Notes under the pieces: generated by a model
Databases searched by the model: none
Seen by the model: the letters and a program-made list of their open reading frames with translations, nothing else
Told to the model about the DNA's origin: nothing
Shown here: one piece after another, positions 59,385 to 64,000 of the stretch
How positions within the stretch are numbered: the first letter of the stretch is position 1
Layout of the letters: every line of letters starts with the position of its first letter
Made by a program: the position numbers and the translations under genes
Origin: CBDCVA01 sp965222935 [NCBI: Candidatus Latescibacterota bacterium]
GTDB lineage: Bacteria; Latescibacterota; CBDCVA01
Reading direction: 5' to 3'
Length of the DNA: 64,000 nucleotides
NCBI GenBank assembly: GCA_965222935.1
Contig: CBDCVA010000002.1
Coordinates: 1,240,001 to 1,304,000 of the forward strand

Positions 59385-59418
59385 AGGGTCGTGAGTGCCC
59401 CCTGGGCCTTGCGACCCT
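59385..59418 (+). promoter_or_regulatory. Hairpin in the long 5' leader of the cold-shock gene
   Basis: AGGGTCG (59385-59391) pairs with CGACCCT (59412-59418), followed by TCTTTAG. It lies within a leader of about 150 nt before the ATG; in cspA-type mRNAs long leaders rearrange at low temperature. Function here is inference. Confidence 0.4.
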
Positions 59419-59495
59419 TCTTTAGTGTCAGCGGAATCGGCGCCCAAAGCGCGCAGCAGTGGCCCTGAGGCGCAAGAGGAAGGATGCAGCAAGTC

Positions 59496-59705
59496 ATGAG
59501 TGAACAGATCGAAGGTCGGGTGAAGTGGTTCAACGAGGCCAAGGGCTACGGTTTCATCGAGCGCGATGACGGGCCGGATGTCTTCGTTCATTACTCCGCT
59601 ATCTCGGGCGAAGGCTTCAGAACCCTCGGGGAGGGCGAGGGAGTACAGTTCGATATCGTTCAGGGCCCCAAAGGTCCGCAGGCGGCCAACGTCATGAGAG
59701 TGTAG
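59496..59705 (+). CDS. Cold-shock domain protein (CspA family)
   Basis: The 69-residue protein from ATG 59496 has RNP1 (KGYGFIE), RNP2 (VFVHYSAI) and [12 protein letters not shown], the CSD opening. ATG 59484 would add four residues and lies closer to AGAGGAAGG. RNA chaperone. It has its own strong promoter and a hairpin after the stop, so is monocistronic. Confidence 0.93.
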   Translation: MSEQIEGRVKWFNEAKGYGFIERDDGPDVFVHYSAISGEGFRTLGEGEGVQFDIVQGPKGPQAANVMRV

Positions 59706-59713
59706 GCCCCTTC

Positions 59714-59744
59714 GGCTCCGGGAGTGCCTAGCGCTCCCGGAGCC
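59714..59744 (+). terminator. Hairpin after the cold-shock gene
   Basis: GGCTCCGGGAG (59714-59724) pairs with CTCCCGGAGCC (59734-59744) across 9 bases; CTCCTC follows, so it lacks a good T-run. Position 9 bases after the stop supports a terminator role. Confidence 0.65.
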
Positions 59745-59970
59745 CTCCTCAAACACCGCCTGATCGCCTACTGCACAGGGCGAGTTGTTGATCCGGGCGG
59801 CCACTCCCGGTCGGGTTGATGGCTGGTTCCATGTGGGGTCTAACGGCGTGCGTTGCCACCCAAGTACCCCAGCAAGCTGCCATACCCCACGCGGCATGTC
59901 TACCATCGGAGATGCCCTAGACAGCACATCCAAGCGTCCCACGTGGCGTAAGTAAAGGCCGAGAGTAGCG

Positions 59971-61542
59971 GTGAGCGGTGACATCGAAGATTCTCATACG
60001 ACCGGCACGGAGGCACGGGAGACCGAGCAGATGAACCCGCGCGACGAAGGTCGGTACCGTCTCGTCCTCCAAAAGCGGGCGGAGCTCCGCCAGGTGGTGC
60101 AGGAACTCGACGAGGCAGCCCAGGCTCTCGAGGCACACGCCGTACGTGACAAGGAGCGGTTTGCCCATCGGGTCCACGAGCTTTCGATGCTCTGGGAAAC
60201 CTCCTCTGCGCTCCAGGGGACGATGGAACTGGACCGCGTGCTGCGCATGATCCTGGTGGCGGTGACGGCGGGGCAAGGTCTGGGGTTCAACCGGGCGTTT
60301 CTCCTGCTCCTGCACGCAGAAACGGGCGTGCTGAACGCGGAGCTAGGCATTGGTCCCTCGGACGTCGAGGACGCCAATAAGATCTGGCACGAGCTTTTCC
60401 AGCGTAACCAGAGCCTGCGCGACATGTTGGAATCCTACGAGGCATCGGAAACGCTCGAGGAGAGCCGTACTCAACAGATTACGCAGCAGTTGAGGTTCAA
60501 TCCCGATGAAAGACCGGCATGTGTGGCGCGAGCGCTGGAGACAGGGAGCACCATCAACGTGGCCGGGTGTCACGCTTGCGAAAACCATTGCGACGTTGAG
60601 ACGCTCCTGGGCACGAATGACTTCGCGATTGTGCCGCTACGCATACACGGTAGACCGATTGGCGCGCTCTTGGTGGACAACTTTATCACAGGGAAACCCA
60701 TCGCACAGGACGAGTTGCCGGTATTAGAGACGTTCGCCGGTCAGGCGAGCGCCGCTATCGAGAACTCACGATTGTTCAAGCGGCTAGGGGAGAAGGTGGC
60801 CGAGCTGGAGGAGATCAACCGGCAACTCAAAACGACGACCCAGCAGCTCCTGCGAGCCGAACGGCTCTCGGCCGTGGGCGCAGTCATGGCGAATATGGCG
60901 CACGAAGTCCGGACCCCGCTGGTGGCGGTAGGCGGGTTCGCCCGCGAGCTGTTGCGCGATGTAGACCTGAACGGTCAGCATCACGAAGCAGTGCACGTCA
61001 TCGTCGAGGAGACGAAGCGGCTGGAGGGTATCGTCTCGGAGGCCCTAGATTTCGTGTGGCAGACGCTGCCCGACCGCGAGGCCACCGATATCAACGAGGC
61101 CGTCACGCACGTCTTAGGCCTGATCGAGCTGGAGGCGGAATTGACCCGCGTGGCGGTCGACGCGAGGCTGGCATCGGATTTGCCCCAACTCTTTGTCGAT
61201 CCCAACCAGATTCACCAGGTGCTTCTCGATCTCTGCCGCAACGCCATCCAGGCGATGGTCGCGGGGGGCACGCTGCGCGTGGAGACAGCCGTCGAGGGAA
61301 CGGACGTGCGGATCAGCGTCATTGACAATGGTGGTGGCATTTCCGACGAGACCCGTGAGCACATCTTCGATAGTTTCTTCACGACAAAAGCGATGGGGCC
61401 TGGACTGGGCCTTCCGATATCAGCGGATATCGCGCGCAACCACGGTGGCAAGCTGACGTTGCGTAAGACCGGGCCGATGGGCACGACCTTCGACCTCACC
61501 CTGCCTCTGAATCTTCCCGGCGAGCGAGGGGATCGGTTTTGA
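59971..61542 (+). CDS. GAF-domain sensor histidine kinase with a cysteine cluster
   Basis: The 523-residue cytosolic kinase (GTG start) has an N-terminal coiled region, a GAF domain at about residues 75-265, then HisKA with the phospho-acceptor H311 in MAHEVRTPL, and HATPase_c with DLCRNAIQAM, DNGGGISD and GPGLGLPIS. Inside the GAF domain C184, C200, C203 and C207 (GCHACENHCD) could bind an Fe-S cluster or metal, as in AirS-type redox sensors (inference). The response regulator starts on its stop (TTGA), so the pair is coupled. Confidence 0.88.
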   Translation: MSGDIEDSHTTGTEARETEQMNPRDEGRYRLVLQKRAELRQVVQELDEAAQALEAHAVRDKERFAHRVHELSMLWETSSALQGTMELDRVLRMILVAVTAGQGLGFNRAFLLLLHAETGVLNAELGIGPSDVEDANKIWHELFQRNQSLRDMLESYEASETLEESRTQQITQQLRFNPDERPACVARALETGSTINVAGCHACENHCDVETLLGTNDFAIVPLRIHGRPIGALLVDNFITGKPIAQDELPVLETFAGQASAAIENSRLFKRLGEKVAELEEINRQLKTTTQQLLRAERLSAVGAVMANMAHEVRTPLVAVGGFARELLRDVDLNGQHHEAVHVIVEETKRLEGIVSEALDFVWQTLPDREATDINEAVTHVLGLIELEAELTRVAVDARLASDLPQLFVDPNQIHQVLLDLCRNAIQAMVAGGTLRVETAVEGTDVRISVIDNGGGISDETREHIFDSFFTTKAMGPGLGLPISADIARNHGGKLTLRKTGPMGTTFDLTLPLNLPGERGDRF

Positions 61543-61898
61543 AGACCATCCTCGTGGTTGAGGATGAGGCCAACCTGCGCCTTTTGTACGGGCGGGAGCT
61601 AGAACGGGATGGCTACAACATACGCTGCGCCGGTGACGGCCGGGAGGCGGTGGAGGCGGTCAAACAGGAGAGGCCTGACCTGGTAGTGCTCGACATGCGA
61701 ATGCCGAATATGGACGGAATCGAGGCACTGGGACGCATTCTGGGCGTGGACAACAAGATCCCCATCATTATCCACACGGCTTACCCCTATTATAAGGACA
61801 ACTTCATGAGCTGGGCTGCCGATGCTTACGTCGTCAAGTCCAGTGACCTTTCAGAACTCAAGCGCGAGATGGCACGGCTGCTGGCGGAGCCGAGGTAA
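61539..61898 (+). CDS. Single-domain response regulator
   Basis: A 119-residue receiver domain from TTG 61539, which overlaps the kinase stop. Acidic pair E8/D9, phosphorylation site D52 (LVVLDMRMP), T80 and K100 are all present. No output domain, so it must act by protein contact or pass the phosphate on. A long insert-like YPYYKDNFMSWAAD lies in the alpha4 region. Confidence 0.9.
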   Translation: MKTILVVEDEANLRLLYGRELERDGYNIRCAGDGREAVEAVKQERPDLVVLDMRMPNMDGIEALGRILGVDNKIPIIIHTAYPYYKDNFMSWAADAYVVKSSDLSELKREMARLLAEPR

Positions 61899-61938
61899 CC
61901 TCAGATGACAGAACTTTAGCCAAGCGACGTCACTCAAC

Positions 61939-63162
61939 GTGAACCCGCTTGTGATGCTCCTGGCGGGGGGCCTGGGCGAGCGGCTCTACCCCCTGACGCG
62001 CCACCGCTCCAAGCCGGCGATGCCCTTCGGCGGCACGTACCGCGTGATTGACTTCACGCTCTCCAACTGCGTGAACTCTGGTCTCCGGCGGATCTGCCTC
62101 CTGACGCAGCATTTATCGCACTCCCTGGTGCGCCACATCCGACAGGCGTGGTCGATCCTGCCCCGCGAACTGGATGAGTTCATCGACGCCATCCCACCCC
62201 AGCGCCGCAGCGTTGACAGGTGGTACCTGGGCACCGCCGACGCCATCTTCCAGAACATCTACACCCTCGAGCAAGAGCGCCCCGATCTCGTCGTGGTCCT
62301 CAGCGGCGATCACATCTACAAGATGGACTACCGGCCCATGATTGATGCGCACGTCCAGCGAGAGGCTGATCTGACCATCGCCGCGCTACCCATACCACGG
62401 CTCTCAGCACGCAACCTGGGGGTGATGACGACCGACGAGGGGGATCGTGTGGTCGCCTTCGTCGAGAAGCCGGACGATCCGCCCCCCTGGCCGGGAAGCC
62501 CCGACCTGGCGCTAGTCTCGATGGGCATCTACGTCTTCAATACCGAGAGCTTGGTGCGCGCCGTCGTCAGGGACGCCAAGCAGGACACCGAGCACGATTT
62601 CGGCAGGAACGTCATCCCACAGATGGTGGCGGAAAACGGCCGGGTCTTCGCCTACCGTTTCGTTGACGTTGACCGCAACCCGACGCCTTACTGGCGCGAC
62701 ATTGGCGCACTGGACTCCTACTTCGAATCGAACATGGATCTGCTACGCACCCCGCCGGTCCTAAGCCTGGACGACCCCAATTGGCCGATCCGCACCTACC
62801 AGGTGCAGAGGTCGCCCACGCGGCTTGCTCAGGCCAGTTCAAGCGGCGGCCTCTCGACGCGCGACAACTATGTCACGAGCTCCCTCATTTCGTCGGGTTG
62901 TCTCTTGCGCGGCGCGCGCGTCGAGCGCTGCGTCCTTTCGCCGGGGGTCGTCGTGGACGAGGCGGAGGTGTACGATTCGATCCTGATAGACGATGTGGAG
63001 GTTGGACGCGGCGCGCGCGTACGGCGGGCGATCCTGGACAAGGGGGTCCAGATCTCCGCAGGGGCGCGGATCGGGCTGGAACCGGGGCAGGACCGCAAGC
63101 ATTACTTGGTGACCAAAGGCGGGGTGACGGTCTTGCCTAAAGAGATGATCGTGGAGGAATGA
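61939..63162 (+). CDS. glgC: Glucose-1-phosphate adenylyltransferase
   Basis: The 407-residue enzyme (GTG start) makes ADP-glucose from ATP and glucose 1-phosphate, the first step of glycogen synthesis. Motifs: LAGGLGERLYPLT, the KPAMPFGGTYRVIDF block, WYLGTADAIFQN, and the C-terminal left-handed beta-helix repeats (SGCLLRGARVERCVLSPGV). It follows the two-component pair by 40 bases and is followed by galT. Confidence 0.92.
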   Translation: MNPLVMLLAGGLGERLYPLTRHRSKPAMPFGGTYRVIDFTLSNCVNSGLRRICLLTQHLSHSLVRHIRQAWSILPRELDEFIDAIPPQRRSVDRWYLGTADAIFQNIYTLEQERPDLVVVLSGDHIYKMDYRPMIDAHVQREADLTIAALPIPRLSARNLGVMTTDEGDRVVAFVEKPDDPPPWPGSPDLALVSMGIYVFNTESLVRAVVRDAKQDTEHDFGRNVIPQMVAENGRVFAYRFVDVDRNPTPYWRDIGALDSYFESNMDLLRTPPVLSLDDPNWPIRTYQVQRSPTRLAQASSSGGLSTRDNYVTSSLISSGCLLRGARVERCVLSPGVVVDEAEVYDSILIDDVEVGRGARVRRAILDKGVQISAGARIGLEPGQDRKHYLVTKGGVTVLPKEMIVEE

Positions 63163-63198
63163 TGAAACCATCGCGCATGGCTGGATGGGGACGGGCCG

Positions 63199-64000
63199 AT
63201 GGCTGATCTGCGACGTGACCCCATCATCGGCCGGTGGGTGATCATCTCCACCGAGCGGGGCAATCGCCCAATGGGACTCCCCTCCGTCCCGCGGGAGCAA
63301 TCGTCGCCGAACTGTCCGCTCTGTCCGGGCAACGAGGAGCGTACCCCACCTGAGATCTGGGCGGACCGGGATGGGAGCAGTGCGCCGAACACGCCCGGCT
63401 GGCGCGTGCGCATCGTGGCCAACAAGTTCCCGGCGCTGCGGGTCGAAGGGAACCTGGACCGCGAAGGTTTTGGAATGTACGACCGGATGAACGGGATCGG
63501 CGCGCACGAAGTCGTCATCGAGACGCCCGATCACGATAAGACGCTGCGCGAGCTAGATGTCGAACATGTCGAATCGGTGCTGCGCGGTTATCACAGCCGG
63601 ATGACGGACCTCAAGCGCGATCGGCGGCTCCGCTACATCCTCATCTTCAAGAACGAAGGCTCCGAGGCGGGCGCTTCGCTCCCCCACCCGCACTCGCAAC
63701 TGATAGCCCTACCGGTCACCCCCAAGCGGGTCAAGGAGGAGCTGACGGGCGCGCTCGAGTATTTCAAGTACAGAGAGAGATGCATCTTCTGCGATATGAT
63801 CCGCGAGGAGCTCCGGGATGGCGGGCGGGTCATTCTAGAGACTCCCGACGTCGTGGTCTTCTGCCCGTTTGCCTCGCGCTTCCCCTTCGAGCTATGCCTA
63901 ATCCCCAAAGTGCACGAGGCGGATTTCGCGCGCCTACCCATCGGAGCGCTGGGAGGGATCGCCTCCGCTCTCAGGACCGCCCTGGAGAAGCTAGCGGCTA
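63199..64000 (+). CDS. galT: Galactose-1-phosphate uridylyltransferase, 3' end off window
   Basis: ATG 63199 opens 267 codons before the window ends, so the C-terminus is missing. It has the class I GalT signature: zinc CPLCPGNEE, the second pair RCIFCDM, and the nucleophile region LPHPHSQLIALP (HxHxQ). It transfers UMP between glucose- and galactose-1-phosphate. It is 36 bases after glgC. Confidence 0.92.
   Translation, partial: MADLRRDPIIGRWVIISTERGNRPMGLPSVPREQSSPNCPLCPGNEERTPPEIWADRDGSSAPNTPGWRVRIVANKFPALRVEGNLDREGFGMYDRMNGIGAHEVVIETPDHDKTLRELDVEHVESVLRGYHSRMTDLKRDRRLRYILIFKNEGSEAGASLPHPHSQLIALPVTPKRVKEELTGALEYFKYRERCIFCDMIREELRDGGRVILETPDVVVFCPFASRFPFELCLIPKVHEADFARLPIGALGGIASALRTALEKLAA

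Overview
The window is GC-rich and gene-dense. It looks like chromosome from an uncultivated diderm bacterium. Outer-membrane signs are a D15/BamA-type barrel (27126-28292), the mlaE/mlaF pair (57659-59307) and a TPR lipoprotein (41647-43041); MurE carries the DNPR motif of meso-diaminopimelate-adding enzymes. The gene mix (EF_0837-type amidohydrolase, DSD1-family PLP enzyme, many SDR, AKR and Gfo/Idh proteins, a fuconolactonase/mutarotase pair, coproheme decarboxylase, TIGR03936-rng-yicC-gmk-rpoZ order) recalls sponge-associated or marine heterotrophs such as Poribacteria or Latescibacteria. That placement is inference; no rRNA is present. GTG and TTG starts are common.

Layout. 1-4900: a small-molecule catabolic cluster (amidohydrolase divergent from PLP enzyme, O-methyltransferase and type I phosphodiesterase). 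4901-6797: a foreign-looking insert with one HEPN-like gene, bounded by two ~360-bp direct copies of the phosphodiesterase 3' end. 7289-14678: S41 protease, HD hydrolase, toroid protein, SDR and a three-gene ABC-2 exporter. 15025-20047: YjbQ, FAH-family enzyme, an atypical SDR, a beta-propeller protein, VOC protein, small zincin. 20044-23337: murE, then a type IV pilin gene with 16 tandem 15-bp repeats and an in-frame amber codon, a terminator and prepilin peptidase. 23540-29105: promoter, 38-residue ORF coupled to an acyl-CoA ligase, BFN-UVR nuclease, CDP-alcohol transferase, OM barrel, HemQ. 29257-37665: AKRs, TIGR02757 protein, fuconolactonase/mutarotase, a cassette-like pair of unknown genes between 14-bp direct repeats, DUF362, DUF1761, Nudix. 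37781-38438: tRNA-Cys, tRNA-Gly and an HNH nuclease. 38821-48674: Gfo/Idh-like protein, an unknown 557-residue CxxC protein, TPR lipoprotein, HExxH protein coupled to an eroded L,D-transpeptidase, Mrp, aldehyde dehydrogenase and LhgO.

49438-64000 is mostly housekeeping: a radical-SAM-type protein that has lost its cluster cysteines, RNase G, YicC, Gmk, RpoZ, UDG, DnaB, MlaE/MlaF, a cold-shock gene behind a perfect consensus promoter, a GAF histidine kinase with a cysteine cluster plus single-domain response regulator, GlgC and GalT (cut by the window end).

No prophage, CRISPR array or transposase was seen. The strongest leads are the HEPN-like insert, the repeat-expanded amber-interrupted pilin, the cysteine-less radical SAM protein, the cassette between 14-bp repeats and the Cys-cluster sensor kinase. 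Four copies of a short intergenic repeat related to CCTTCGGCAAGCTCAGGG are scattered through the window.
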